This document shows positions 26,654-35,327 of a stretch of DNA of 64,000 nt, piece after piece. Both the position numbers and the translations under genes were made by a program. The DNA comes from Alteribacillus sp. YIM 98480 (GTDB lineage: Bacteria; Bacillota; Bacilli; Bacillales; Marinococcaceae): NCBI RefSeq assembly GCF_009765375.1, contig NZ_VTOK01000009.1:1-64000 (forward strand), read 5' to 3'. Numbering within the stretch: position 1 is the stretch's first letter; the number at the start of each line of letters is the position of its first letter. Under the pieces are notes generated by a model, which ran no database searches, had not been told where the DNA came from, and worked only from the letters and a program-made list of their open reading frames with translations.

Positions 26654-28876
26654 TTATTTTTCCACTTCTTTTATCAATAGTGATACAACCTTTGCCGCGT
26701 GAGCTCGTGTACTGTTTTCTTTTGGTTGAAACATACCTTCTTTTGTGCCAGTCATAATTTTCAACTCTTGCGCTTTTTGAACAGCACTGACGGCGTAGTC
26801 ACTGATTTGGTTTTCATCTGAATACACGAGGTCCCCGCGTTTTGCTTGTTCTTTTTCTGCATGTTCATAAGCACGTATAGTCATAGCAGCCATTTGTTCT
26901 CTTGTGATTGGCTCATTTGGAGCAAAAGTGCCATCTGATTTCCCTGTAGTAATTCCTGCTTCAAACACAGCTTGAATCTGTGCTTGGGCCCATTCCGGTA
27001 CATCATCAAATTCACTGTCAGCAGCTGACTCTGCTTCTATGTTAAGAGCGTTACTGATCATAACTGCAAATTGAGCTCTAGTCACCTCTGCAGATGGGTC
27101 AAATGTAGAATCTGTTTTACCGGTAATAACACTGTTTTCATACAACTCTTTAATATAAGGGTAAGCCCAGTAGTCTTTGTCCACGTCTATGAAAGGATAA
27201 TTCCCCTCCGAAGGTTCTTCAGGTGATTCATCATCTTCTATTGTTTGTAAAAATTCGTATACCGCTACTGTCCCAGAAAGCTCATGTGTCGCTGCAAGCA
27301 ATGGACTGCCTGTAGGGCTGTCTTCTGCTGGAATGAAAGAAAGACCTTCCGGCGCCACGTCTCCAGCGACATCTTCGTTAAAGTCCCGGCTGGAAATCAT
27401 CGTAACAAATTCTGCATCGGCTGGATTGGAAATATCATATACCATAACAGCACTGAAACGTTCCAAGGCTGTAAACGCATAAGGAGTTCCATTTATCTCC
27501 CCGATTACCGTCGTTTCCGGTTCTGGTCCTTTAGCATCACTGCGTCCGTCAAATTCAATTTCGTCATTGTTCGTGTTGAAATATTCTGGCATCGCTTCTG
27601 CGGTAATATGTTCTATTTCAGACCCACTGTCATAGACAAGTTCCATCGTATCTGCGTCAAAAATGGAAAAGCTGCGTCCGCCGTAAGAGTACAAGACTTC
27701 ATAGACACCATCGTCATTCATCCCATTTTCTGCTGTCAGTTCTGTATCTTCCATTTCTTCGAGCAAACCATCCTCGACCAGTCCATCTAATTCTTCCTGA
27801 CTGTATCCTTCATAATGATCAGCGTTCAGTTCAATATTATCAATAATATCCCCTATTTCCATTTCTTCGGAATACGCCTCATAATCACGGGCATCTCCTT
27901 CGTTCGGTGTGAGAATATACGTTTTCCCTCCGGCAGAAAAAGTATCGATGGCATCCGGCATATACCAGCCAAGGAGCGGCAGATTTTCTATTTCCATCTC
28001 TCCATTCTCTTTTGCATCCAGTTCGTTACCAGCGATAGAATGGTCTTTTATACCAAGCCCTTTTACACTTTTAATCGTTTCTGTTTCCAGGTCCATTTCA
28101 GCAATCGCATTATTTTCTTGAAGAACGGCATAGGCTGTACGGCTGTCATCTGAAACGGTAATGTATTCTGGTTCGAGCTGCTGTTGAACCGTGCCTTTAG
28201 AATCGACACGCACCTTTTCATCAAGTATGCGTTCTTCAAAGGTCAACGTCTTTACTCTTAGTTCTTTCTCTTCTGAAATCCCGCCAGTTACATCAATCAA
28301 GGAAATAGAGCCTTCGGGGTCTTCCGAGTAATCATCATTTGGTTCGCCTTCATTGGCAACAAGCACTTTACTTCCATCCGGTGTGAATGTCACCATATCC
28401 GGAAGGGCTCCCACTTGGACATGATTTATGTAGTCTCCTGATTTCGTTAGAAAAACAATATAGCCAGGATCTGTTTTCGGATCACTGACGACAGATAATG
28501 CAATCACATTTTCACTTGGATGAGAGGCTACACTAGTAATATCATCTACTTGATCCAATCCAAAGTCTTCCACATGAATACGTTTGGAAGAATCGACTTG
28601 TCTAAATTCACCAGACTCGAGACCAGAAAAATTCAGAATATCAAGTCCAGACTCTGCTCCATTCGTTACAAAAGCTTGTCCGCTTTCTTCATCAAATGCC
28701 ATGATTTCTGTTCCGCCTTCTCCTGCCAAGCTGTCGTACTGTGCAACCTGCGAAACTTCAAGCTCATCACTTCCATATTGAAAAAACGGTGGTGCTTCCG
28801 CCAAGACATTATATGGCTGGGCAAAAGAAAAAAACATTCCCGCTGCAGCCAGTGTGCTGACTATTGATTTTTTCAT
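26654..28876 (-). CDS. Choice-of-anchor I-type beta-propeller protein with three C-terminal SLH domains
   Basis: 740 residues from the ATG at 28876, behind GGGGAG (an ATG four codons earlier touches its own site). Signal peptide to about residue 28. A long beta-propeller-like region (about 40-560) with VSQVAQYDSLAGEGGTE, LPDMVTFTPDGSKVLVANEG and GDARDY matches the choice-of-anchor I family of secreted proteins, sometimes annotated as alkaline-phosphatase-like. Three SLH domains fill about 565-735. In this family the anchor varies between organisms; here it is SLH. Catalytic activity is unproven. Confidence 0.82.
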   Translation of the reverse strand: MKKSIVSTLAAAGMFFSFAQPYNVLAEAPPFFQYGSDELEVSQVAQYDSLAGEGGTEIMAFDEESGQAFVTNGAESGLDILNFSGLESGEFRQVDSSKRIHVEDFGLDQVDDITSVASHPSENVIALSVVSDPKTDPGYIVFLTKSGDYINHVQVGALPDMVTFTPDGSKVLVANEGEPNDDYSEDPEGSISLIDVTGGISEEKELRVKTLTFEERILDEKVRVDSKGTVQQQLEPEYITVSDDSRTAYAVLQENNAIAEMDLETETIKSVKGLGIKDHSIAGNELDAKENGEMEIENLPLLGWYMPDAIDTFSAGGKTYILTPNEGDARDYEAYSEEMEIGDIIDNIELNADHYEGYSQEELDGLVEDGLLEEMEDTELTAENGMNDDGVYEVLYSYGGRSFSIFDADTMELVYDSGSEIEHITAEAMPEYFNTNNDEIEFDGRSDAKGPEPETTVIGEINGTPYAFTALERFSAVMVYDISNPADAEFVTMISSRDFNEDVAGDVAPEGLSFIPAEDSPTGSPLLAATHELSGTVAVYEFLQTIEDDESPEEPSEGNYPFIDVDKDYWAYPYIKELYENSVITGKTDSTFDPSAEVTRAQFAVMISNALNIEAESAADSEFDDVPEWAQAQIQAVFEAGITTGKSDGTFAPNEPITREQMAAMTIRAYEHAEKEQAKRGDLVYSDENQISDYAVSAVQKAQELKIMTGTKEGMFQPKENSTRAHAAKVVSLLIKEVEK

Positions 28877-29027
28877 GATACTCCCCATTCCTTTCTATCT
28901 ATTAACTAGTTTTTATTTTATAGAAGGAATATTAAAGGAATAGTAAAAAAGTTTGTTATTTCTGTAAATTCTCCTAGATTTAACCTTGCTTTTTAGGTAT
29001 AGGCGGGGCTTTCGCTTCAAAATCTAC

Positions 29028-30479
29028 TTAAAATATTTTAGTCAAATCCCACTTCTTCAGCGTAAAACAGCTCTTTTCAGAAGCTCCAAACTGAATGCTC
29101 TCGTTATTGGGGGATGGATAAAAACGTGAACTGAAAACGTACTCCCCATCATTTATAAACACTTCAATGGAAGAAGTATCAACAAAGATATGCAGGTTTT
29201 TTAAATCATTGAGGCGGCATTGGCGTTTTTCCACGACACCATCTACATAGCTTTGCCGTTCAAGTGTGAATATCTTTTGTTCGCTCGAATATACCATTCT
29301 AGCAGCTTCTCCAACGGTAATATCAAACCATCCTTTTGAGACAATAATATCTTCTGCCAATAGTTCAACAGCCTTTCCATGTACACCTTCGAACTGCTGA
29401 TTTTTCTGTTTCAATTCAATGCGGTGTTCAACCGCTTCGTTAACTCGCAAATCCGCTAACTCCCGGACCGGTACTTGATATACCTTGCCGCCAATACATT
29501 TTAATTCACGAGGAATGGTCATGTTATGAAGCCAGTGATGCTTAATGGTTGGATTGTCTTGTTCATTTTGATCCGGGACACTCATCCAGGCAAACAGTAT
29601 TCTTCGCCCTTGTTGATCCTTCGTCGTTTGCGGAGCATAAAAATCAAAGCCTTGGTCCAACTCGTAAAACCCGCCGTGCTTGAAGGTTCCTGTTTTCGAA
29701 TCAAAAGTACCGGTTACGTATCCAGCCTGGTATACATTTTGATATTTCATTCCTTCTGGCTCCAGCCCTTGAGGAGAAAAAACTAATATATCTTTCCCCT
29801 CCAGGTGAAACAGGTCCGGACATTCAAACATATAACCGTACTCTTTTATCCTGCCATTTCCTCCGCCAGTCAAAATTCCAGCATGTGTCCAATCTACTAA
29901 ATTCCGGGATCGAAAAAGAACAACAGCTCCTTTTAACTCTTTCGTCTGTGCTCCAATGACCATAAAATATTGACCATCCTGTTCCCAAACCTTTGGATCG
30001 CGAAAATGAGCAGTATACCCTTCTGGCCGTTCGATCACGGGCCCTTTTTTCTCAAAATGAATGCCATCGTCAGAAACAGCAAGACACTGATAAGACTCCC
30101 TGTTGCCATCGTCATCCTTTACATTCCCAGTATAAAAAATATATAATTTTCCCTCATGCTCGATCGCACTTCCTGAATAACAGCCATTTTTCTCATACCA
30201 TTGGGACGGGGCAAGAGCGATTTCTTCCTGTTTCCAATGAACAAAATCCTGTGTGGAATAATGACCCCAAAATTTTGATCCGTGTCCTGTTTTAAAAGGC
30301 ATCCATTGATAAAATAAATGATAGGTACCCCTCCATTGGATGAAACCATTCGGATCATTCAGCAGTCCTACTGGCGGCATTACATGATAGTGCAAACGAT
30401 AAGGATCTTGTTCTACGATCGATTTCTGCTTGGCTGCGTGCTGATTCGCTTCTAAGCGTAATTGTTGATCTTTAGACAT
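29028..30479 (-). CDS. scrB: Sucrose-6-phosphate hydrolase, GH32
   Basis: 483 residues. GH32 motifs in order: nucleophile in LLNDPNG (D42), RDP (160-162) stabilising the transition state, and the acid/base in FECPD (E219). A five-bladed propeller is followed by a C-terminal beta-sandwich (about 350-483). It splits sucrose-6-phosphate into glucose-6-phosphate and fructose inside the cell. It lies 87 bases after the sucrose IIBC gene, in the same transcript. AGGGGA precedes the start. Called sacA in Bacillus subtilis. Confidence 0.92.
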   Translation of the reverse strand: MSKDQQLRLEANQHAAKQKSIVEQDPYRLHYHVMPPVGLLNDPNGFIQWRGTYHLFYQWMPFKTGHGSKFWGHYSTQDFVHWKQEEIALAPSQWYEKNGCYSGSAIEHEGKLYIFYTGNVKDDDGNRESYQCLAVSDDGIHFEKKGPVIERPEGYTAHFRDPKVWEQDGQYFMVIGAQTKELKGAVVLFRSRNLVDWTHAGILTGGGNGRIKEYGYMFECPDLFHLEGKDILVFSPQGLEPEGMKYQNVYQAGYVTGTFDSKTGTFKHGGFYELDQGFDFYAPQTTKDQQGRRILFAWMSVPDQNEQDNPTIKHHWLHNMTIPRELKCIGGKVYQVPVRELADLRVNEAVEHRIELKQKNQQFEGVHGKAVELLAEDIIVSKGWFDITVGEAARMVYSSEQKIFTLERQSYVDGVVEKRQCRLNDLKNLHIFVDTSSIEVFINDGEYVFSSRFYPSPNNESIQFGASEKSCFTLKKWDLTKIF

Positions 30480-30566
30480 TGATTGATCCCCTGCCTTTTA
30501 AAGATATATTACTGCTACCGCTTCCCTTTCTAGCTATCACACTAGTAAAACGATAACTTATATTTT

Positions 30567-31931
30567 TTATTCTTCTTTCCAGCCGAGAAATAGCGTTGCA
30601 ATAAACGCTCCAGCCACTCCGATCACAAAGGCAATGCCATAGTTTAATGGATCCTGCGCAATCGCAAACATTGGAATACCGGTTAACCCAATCCCATTCG
30701 CCATGACTTGCGTGAATACTACATAGGATCCCCCAAGAGCACCGCCAATAGCAGCTCCAATAAAAGGGCGGCGGTGTTTTAAATTAACACCAAAAATCGC
30801 AGGTTCTGTAATGCCAAGAAACGCAGAAACAGCTGCCGGAACAGCGATTTCTTTCGTTTTTTTATTTTTCGTTCTAAAAAACACAGCAAGTGTCGCACCG
30901 CCTTGGGCCACGTTTGCTATTGCCCAAATCGGCAGTAAAAAGTTCCCGCCGGCTTTTGCCAACAATTCGGCTTCAATAGCATGGAAGCTGTGGTGAACAC
31001 CGGTTAAAACGATCGTCGAATAAAGCCCGCCAAAGATAAAACCGGCAATTGGACCAGCTGTGCCGTACACCACATCTAAAACAGATGTAATGCCATCTCC
31101 CAGCGCACGTCCCACCGGGCCAACAACTAAGAGCGCCACAAAACCAGTTAATATAACAGTCAGGAATGGAGTTAAAAGCAAGTCAACGACATTTGGTACT
31201 ACCTTGCGGAGCATTTTCTCCAGCTTGGACATAATATATACCGTTAATAATACCGGAATAACTGTTCCCTGGTAACCGAGCATCTCAACGCCAAACCCAA
31301 AAAAATCGAGAGTTGAAGGCTCCGTATCCGTGAGACCCCATGGATTAAGCAGCTCGGGGTGAGTCATAATACCGCCAATAACTGCCCCTAAATACACATT
31401 CCCGCCAAACTCTTTAGCTGAACTGTAGCCAATTAATATAGGCAAAATAATAAAGGAAGCAGATGAAAACATATCGAGCATTACGAAGAGACCACTTTCA
31501 GGATCGACCCAGTTATACGTATTCATTAAGCCAAGCAGTCCCATTAACATACCAGCCGCAACAATCGCCGGAATAATCGGTACAAAGATATTGGAAAGTG
31601 TCCTGGCAAAACGGGCAAATGGATTCATTTTACGCTTGGCAGCATCACCATGCGTTTCCGTTTTCGCTTCTTCTTCTAAAGAAATTCCTGCAAGCGGAGC
31701 AAATTCGGCAAACACCTTGTTCACTGTTCCCGTACCAAATATAATTTGATACTGGCCGGAACTCGAAAAAGCTCCTTTTACTCCATCTAATTCTTCAATC
31801 GCCTTTGTATCCACTTGACTTTCATCTTCCAAAACTAAACGAAGGCGAGTAGCACAATGGGCAGCGCTTACTACGTTGTTTTGACCACCTAAAAGATGAA
31901 CTAATTGTTCAGCAACCTCACGATGATTCAT
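30567..31931 (-). CDS. scrA: PTS sucrose-specific IIBC component
   Basis: 454 residues. IIB domain 1-90 with the phosphocysteine in SAAHCATRLR (C26), then a linker and a ten-segment IIC domain (about 105-450) with the glucose/sucrose-superfamily stretch GVHHSFHAIE. No IIA domain is fused, so IIA-Glc of another system must supply phosphate. GGTAGGAGG precedes the start. Expression depends on the antiterminator site just upstream. Called sacP in Bacillus subtilis. Confidence 0.92.
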   Translation of the reverse strand: MNHREVAEQLVHLLGGQNNVVSAAHCATRLRLVLEDESQVDTKAIEELDGVKGAFSSSGQYQIIFGTGTVNKVFAEFAPLAGISLEEEAKTETHGDAAKRKMNPFARFARTLSNIFVPIIPAIVAAGMLMGLLGLMNTYNWVDPESGLFVMLDMFSSASFIILPILIGYSSAKEFGGNVYLGAVIGGIMTHPELLNPWGLTDTEPSTLDFFGFGVEMLGYQGTVIPVLLTVYIMSKLEKMLRKVVPNVVDLLLTPFLTVILTGFVALLVVGPVGRALGDGITSVLDVVYGTAGPIAGFIFGGLYSTIVLTGVHHSFHAIEAELLAKAGGNFLLPIWAIANVAQGGATLAVFFRTKNKKTKEIAVPAAVSAFLGITEPAIFGVNLKHRRPFIGAAIGGALGGSYVVFTQVMANGIGLTGIPMFAIAQDPLNYGIAFVIGVAGAFIATLFLGWKEE

Positions 31932-31961
31932 TCTAGTCTCCTCCTACCATTTTTTGGAACA

Positions 31962-32043
31962 GAAAAAAGACCTGAAATATACAAAGTCCGCATAGGTAGT
32001 CTAAGAGAGACAATTACCTATACCGCCTTATATATTTCAGGTC
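31962..32043 (-). terminator. Attenuator terminator ahead of scrA
   Basis: GACCTGAAATATA pairs with TATATTTCAGGTC (31969-31981, 32031-32043), with an inner stem around CATAGGTA/TACCTATA. A run of T follows on the minus strand. Its upstream arm overlaps the RAT. Confidence 0.88.
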
Positions 32044-32069
32044 TTGCCTGCGTTCCAGTCACAATCCCC
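32039..32069 (-). promoter_or_regulatory. Ribonucleic antiterminator (RAT) site
   Basis: The minus strand reads GGATTGTGACTGG then AACGCAGGCAAGACCT, which follows the SacT/SacY/LicT RAT consensus. It shares its last bases with the terminator stem, so the two structures exclude each other. Confidence 0.9.
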
Positions 32070-32094
32070 AATATGGAATTTTTTATTTAACATT

Positions 32095-32123
32095 ACTTTA
32101 CATGTTGTAACCGCTGCCGTCAA
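32095..32123 (-). promoter_or_regulatory. scr operon promoter
   Basis: -35 TTGACG (32118-32123), 17-bp spacer, -10 TAAAGT (32095-32100), about 25 bases upstream of the RAT. Confidence 0.6.
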
Positions 32124-32141
32124 CTGCAAAAATCATAGAAA

Positions 32142-32963
32142 TTACAGTAAGCGCTGAATATGCAAAGCAATATAACCCACCTCAGATGGTGGAAAATCAA
32201 TATGATAGGTTTCTTTTAAAAAGGATGCTGCAGATTTGGAACATTGATAAGCCTGTTGATATTTTTCCTTAATAAGAGCCAGCATATCTTCATCAATTGG
32301 CTCAAACGATTGTTCCTGTTCGAGACGATGGAGCGCAAAGCGAATATGCGTCACTAACCGTTGGTAATTAATACTGGATTCTTCAATCGTTATATCTGCA
32401 AATGTTTCTACTTGCTCAATAAAATCTCGCAAGATAGTCGCCGTTTCCAGCGCCTCGCTCATGGATGGACTGTCCAATTTCGCTGTATGCACGTGAAGCG
32501 CAATATGTGCTGCTTCATCAAGTGGAATATCTATTCCCAGTTCCTTTTTTAATTCATCCTTTGCCCAGAGGCCTACTTCAAATTCCTTTTTATAAAGAAA
32601 CTTAATTTCGTTCGTTAGTTTATTTTGGATGGCAAACCCTTGCTCAAGCCGTTCTAATGCGAATGATAGATGATCGGTTAAGGCAATATGAATATGATCA
32701 TTGAGCGGCACCTTTAAGTGCCCTTCCGCATAACTAATAATTCGTTCTGCCATGTCTATATGTTTTTCCGGCAGCGTAGCTAACAATTGCTGAAACTTCT
32801 CCGAAGACTGTTTATGCAGAACAAAAATCTTTTCTATTTTATGTTGTGGAATAATATCATTTTTTCTTTTTTGAAAAGCAATACCTTTCCCCATCACAAT
32901 TTTCTCTTGCGGACCATCAATGACGACGACCGCATTATTGTTTAAAATCCTGAAAATACGCAT
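32142..32963 (-). CDS. sacT: BglG-family antiterminator for sucrose genes (SacT type)
   Basis: 273 residues. RNA-binding CAT domain 1-56 (MRIFRILNNNAVVV, KGIAFQKRKND), PRD1 about 70-165 and PRD2 about 175-273, with conserved PRD histidines such as those in DEAAHIALHVH and VGYIALHIQ. PRDs are phosphorylated by the PTS and control dimerisation and RAT binding. It is encoded directly upstream of the RAT and scrAB, and starts behind CCGGAGG. The target is inferred from position. Confidence 0.9.
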   Translation of the reverse strand: MRIFRILNNNAVVVIDGPQEKIVMGKGIAFQKRKNDIIPQHKIEKIFVLHKQSSEKFQQLLATLPEKHIDMAERIISYAEGHLKVPLNDHIHIALTDHLSFALERLEQGFAIQNKLTNEIKFLYKKEFEVGLWAKDELKKELGIDIPLDEAAHIALHVHTAKLDSPSMSEALETATILRDFIEQVETFADITIEESSINYQRLVTHIRFALHRLEQEQSFEPIDEDMLALIKEKYQQAYQCSKSAASFLKETYHIDFPPSEVGYIALHIQRLL

Positions 32964-33270
32964 AAAGTCCTCCGGTCCAGTATTACTCCTATATTACCAT
33001 GAACCAGTATGCGATAAAAGGTTCAGGCAGGACGCCTGTAACGTCCGCTAGTCTATATATCGTGCACCTTTAAAAAAACTACGACAAATCAAATACTGCT
33101 GTAAAAAAGCATCAACATAGAAAGCTTTTATTTTAGAAGTACTTGAAATCCTTTTCCAGGCAGATTGCAATCTATGAAATTCTGTCATTCGCTGTTTTCT
33201 CTTTTTCCGTTTATGCTCAAGCTACCATGGAATAAACGAGAAGGCGCGCCGTTCTCATTGGAGAAAAAAA
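32964..33270. other. Intergenic region, nothing recognised
   Basis: Separates divergent sacT and the sigma-factor gene. A TTGAAA at about 33146 with a TGCAAT 17 bases on is a weak promoter candidate for the latter. Confidence 0.3.
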
Positions 33271-33783
33271 TTGAACCACTCTTTAGGCATCCCCTTTGAA
33301 GAAGTAGCCAAAGACTTTACCCCGCTTGTATTAGGAATGATCAAACGATTAAGAATTTACAAAAATACCGAAGAATATAGCCACATTGGATTTATCGCCC
33401 TTTGGAAAGCATACACACAATACGACCCCGACAAAGGCGCTTTTTCCACTTTTGCCTACACGTATGTAAGAGGAGAAATGCTCGCGCAATTAAGAAAAGA
33501 AGCAAGATACGAAGAACGCTATGAATTAAGCGCCTTTGAACAAAACACGGAACCAGCCGCTCCCGACAGCGAAAGCATCCGGCAGGAGATGAATAGTCTC
33601 TCTCCATATTTAGAAGAGCTGAGTCCAAGAGAACGCGACTGGGTGATAGAATATATTGTGTACGGAAGAGGGATAAGCGAGATCGCAAAAAAATACAACG
33701 TCGCTCCGTCTTCGGTGAAAACATGGAGAAATCATGCTCTAAAAAAACTTCGCCGTGTCTTCACTAAAGCAGACTGCCACTAA
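33271..33783 (+). CDS. Sigma-70 family RNA polymerase sigma factor
   Basis: 170 residues. Region 2 at about 15-80 (EEYSHIGFIALWKAYTQYD, FSTFAYTYVRGEML) and region 4 at about 112-165 (LSPRERDWV...ISEIAKKYNVAPSSVKTWR) with a short linker, the layout of small alternative sigma factors. The start is TTG, eight bases after GGAG. There is no anti-sigma gene next to it and no clear membrane sensor, so its regulon and control are unknown. A strong terminator ends it. Confidence 0.85.
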   Translation: MNHSLGIPFEEVAKDFTPLVLGMIKRLRIYKNTEEYSHIGFIALWKAYTQYDPDKGAFSTFAYTYVRGEMLAQLRKEARYEERYELSAFEQNTEPAAPDSESIRQEMNSLSPYLEELSPRERDWVIEYIVYGRGISEIAKKYNVAPSSVKTWRNHALKKLRRVFTKADCH

Positions 33784-33788
33784 AAATG

Positions 33789-33831
33789 AAAAAGGTGTCC
33801 ATAAGTGATTTGTCACGAATGGACACCTTTC
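33789..33831. terminator. Terminator after the sigma-factor gene
   Basis: Stem AAAGGTGTCCAT/ATGGACACCTTT. Confidence 0.8.
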
Positions 33832-33894
33832 TAAACTGAATAAACAAACGATTTACTGCCATAATTCTAGTATACTAACTTTATTAATGTAAGC

Positions 33895-33925
33895 AAAAGA
33901 AGCGCTCAGCCCACGCGCTTCTTTT
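33895..33925 (-). terminator. Terminator of the truncated surface-protein gene
   Basis: Stem AAAAGAAGCGC/GCGCTTCTTTT, 12 bases after the stop codon. Confidence 0.85.
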
Positions 33926-33936
33926 GTCGATAATGG

Positions 33937-34533
33937 TTAGTTTATAGCATCTAACTCTTCTTTTATCTGATTATACGCTGTTTGCAATTCATCTTTTGTG
34001 CTATTTTCATTGTCGAGCACTTCCTCCCCACCTTCAATGGCTTGAGAAAGATTAGTTGTGTCAACGTCATCATCTTGATATTTCACTTCAGCTTTTGCTA
34101 CTTCTATAATATCCGATAACTTCCAGCGTAAATCTTCTGTAGTAAACGGCAATTCAATTACGTAATAGTAATCCTCTAAAGATTCCCAGGCAAGTTCATA
34201 GCTATTTTGAGGATCCATCAATCCGATAGCAATATATATTTTATTCTCCTCATCTTTATACTTCGTTAATTCACTGGCGTCTACGGTTTTGGTAAGCGTA
34301 ACAGTTCCCGAATCAGAAGTAACCTCTTGATGACCTATTCCTATACCTGCACCGCTTGGACTACCGATCTCAGCTGTAACAGCAGCGTTGTCTAAAAAAT
34401 TAGTGTATTCAATTTCAGCTTCAAAAGTGACCTCCCCCGTTAATGTATCCTCAACGGAAGGAGTAATGCTTTTTAGGGAAACGGATCCGTGTTCATCCTC
34501 AACTTTCGGAATATCTGTATTGCTATTCTCGTC
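33937..34533 (-). pseudogene. 3' fragment of a surface-protein gene, FIVAR-like end
   Basis: An open frame of 198 codons without a plausible start. Immediately upstream is an in-frame TAA that belongs to the intron-like sequence. The visible part has a beta-rich region (VSLKSITPSVEDTLTGEVTF, then GTVTLTKTVDASELTKY) and a helical C-terminus (LSQAIEGGEEVLDNEN, KDELQTAYNQIKEEL), which is the pattern of FIVAR modules of cell-surface proteins. An internal ATG at 34221 would give 94 residues but lacks a good ribosome site. No 5' part is present on the other side of the intron, so the gene is beheaded rather than simply split. Confidence 0.7.
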
Positions 34534-34536
34534 TTA

Positions 34537-35215
34537 TACCACACTTAGGTGGCTTTCAAATCGAGCCTACACCATACAAGCGGCTTTCACCGCATACAGC
34601 GTGCCATCAGTATTGGTTCTTTTTGACTAGTTGAAATGCAAAAGAGAGACCAACCACATGAACGTGATTGGTCTATATATTGTTTTTAGGGAAATACGCC
34701 AAAAGGAAAATCACTGACTGGGTTCCTTCGCTTCCGCTAGTTTTCTCCTCTTATTCTATTACTAGAATAATACAAACGGCTAGCAATCATCGCTACTATG
34801 AACCCGCTGCCACTTTGCAAGATCATTGGTACTAACTCACCCTACCTAACAAAGCTTCAAACGTTCCACTATATCTGTCCCTCTTTTTGGTAACCTTAGG
34901 CTTCCACTATTCAGGAATGAGAACGGCCGGTTTAACAGCCCAAATTGTACCGACCGCCATTGAACGATTTCACATCCAAGGATGAATGCTAACCTGCTAG
35001 CACTCTCTTAACATTCACTACCTCACCCTGCCTACATGGATTCGTCTACCTAGCCATAGCCACCTTTTAAAGAACCCCGCCTTGCTAACGTACAAGTACG
35101 ACTTCACCTGACTTCGCCCCTTTGGAGAGTTAGCTCCTCACTGGACGCAGGAGGATTAGGCACATGATTAAAAGGCTGTTTTCACGGTTAGGGATTTCAC
35201 CTAACATTCAGACAT
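34537..35215 (-). mobile_element. Probable ORF-less group II intron (degenerate)
   Basis: The minus strand carries a 34-nt domain V at 34569-34602: GCGGTGAAAGCCGC stem-loop with GAAA tetraloop, flanking CTGTAT/TTGTATGG strands and a CGC triad at the AGC position. A domain VI-like hairpin (CCACC...GTGG) follows near 34542-34557. The start resembles domain I of class C introns: TTAGGTGAAATCCCTAAC with CCGTGAAAACAG. GGTTCATAGTAGCGATGA near 34781-34798 is like the segment that precedes the reverse transcriptase, but no such gene is present. The 5' boundary is uncertain. It lies about ten bases after the terminator of the S-layer gene, the usual class C target. Confidence 0.75.
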
Positions 35216-35224
35216 TAGCAGTTA

Positions 35225-35276
35225 GAAAAAGACCCCATGTGTAAAACATAGGTTAATGTTAAGACACATGAGGTCT
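35225..35276 (-). terminator. Terminator of the 1203-residue S-layer-type gene
   Basis: Stem ACACATGAGGTC with GACCCCATGTGT (35231-35242, 35264-35275), then a T run on the minus strand. Confidence 0.88.
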
Positions 35277-35327
35277 AATTCCACTTCTTTCACTAGGTTA
35301 CTAGTTTATGAAGTAACGTTTCGTTTA

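Noticed and set aside
27284-28867. Long + strand frames opposite the choice-of-anchor gene
   Set aside because: Antisense shadow; no start signals and no recognisable protein.
32143-32157. cre-like AGTAAGCGCTGAAT upstream of the scr promoter
   Set aside because: It lies in the last codons of sacT and matches only the core; too weak to call.
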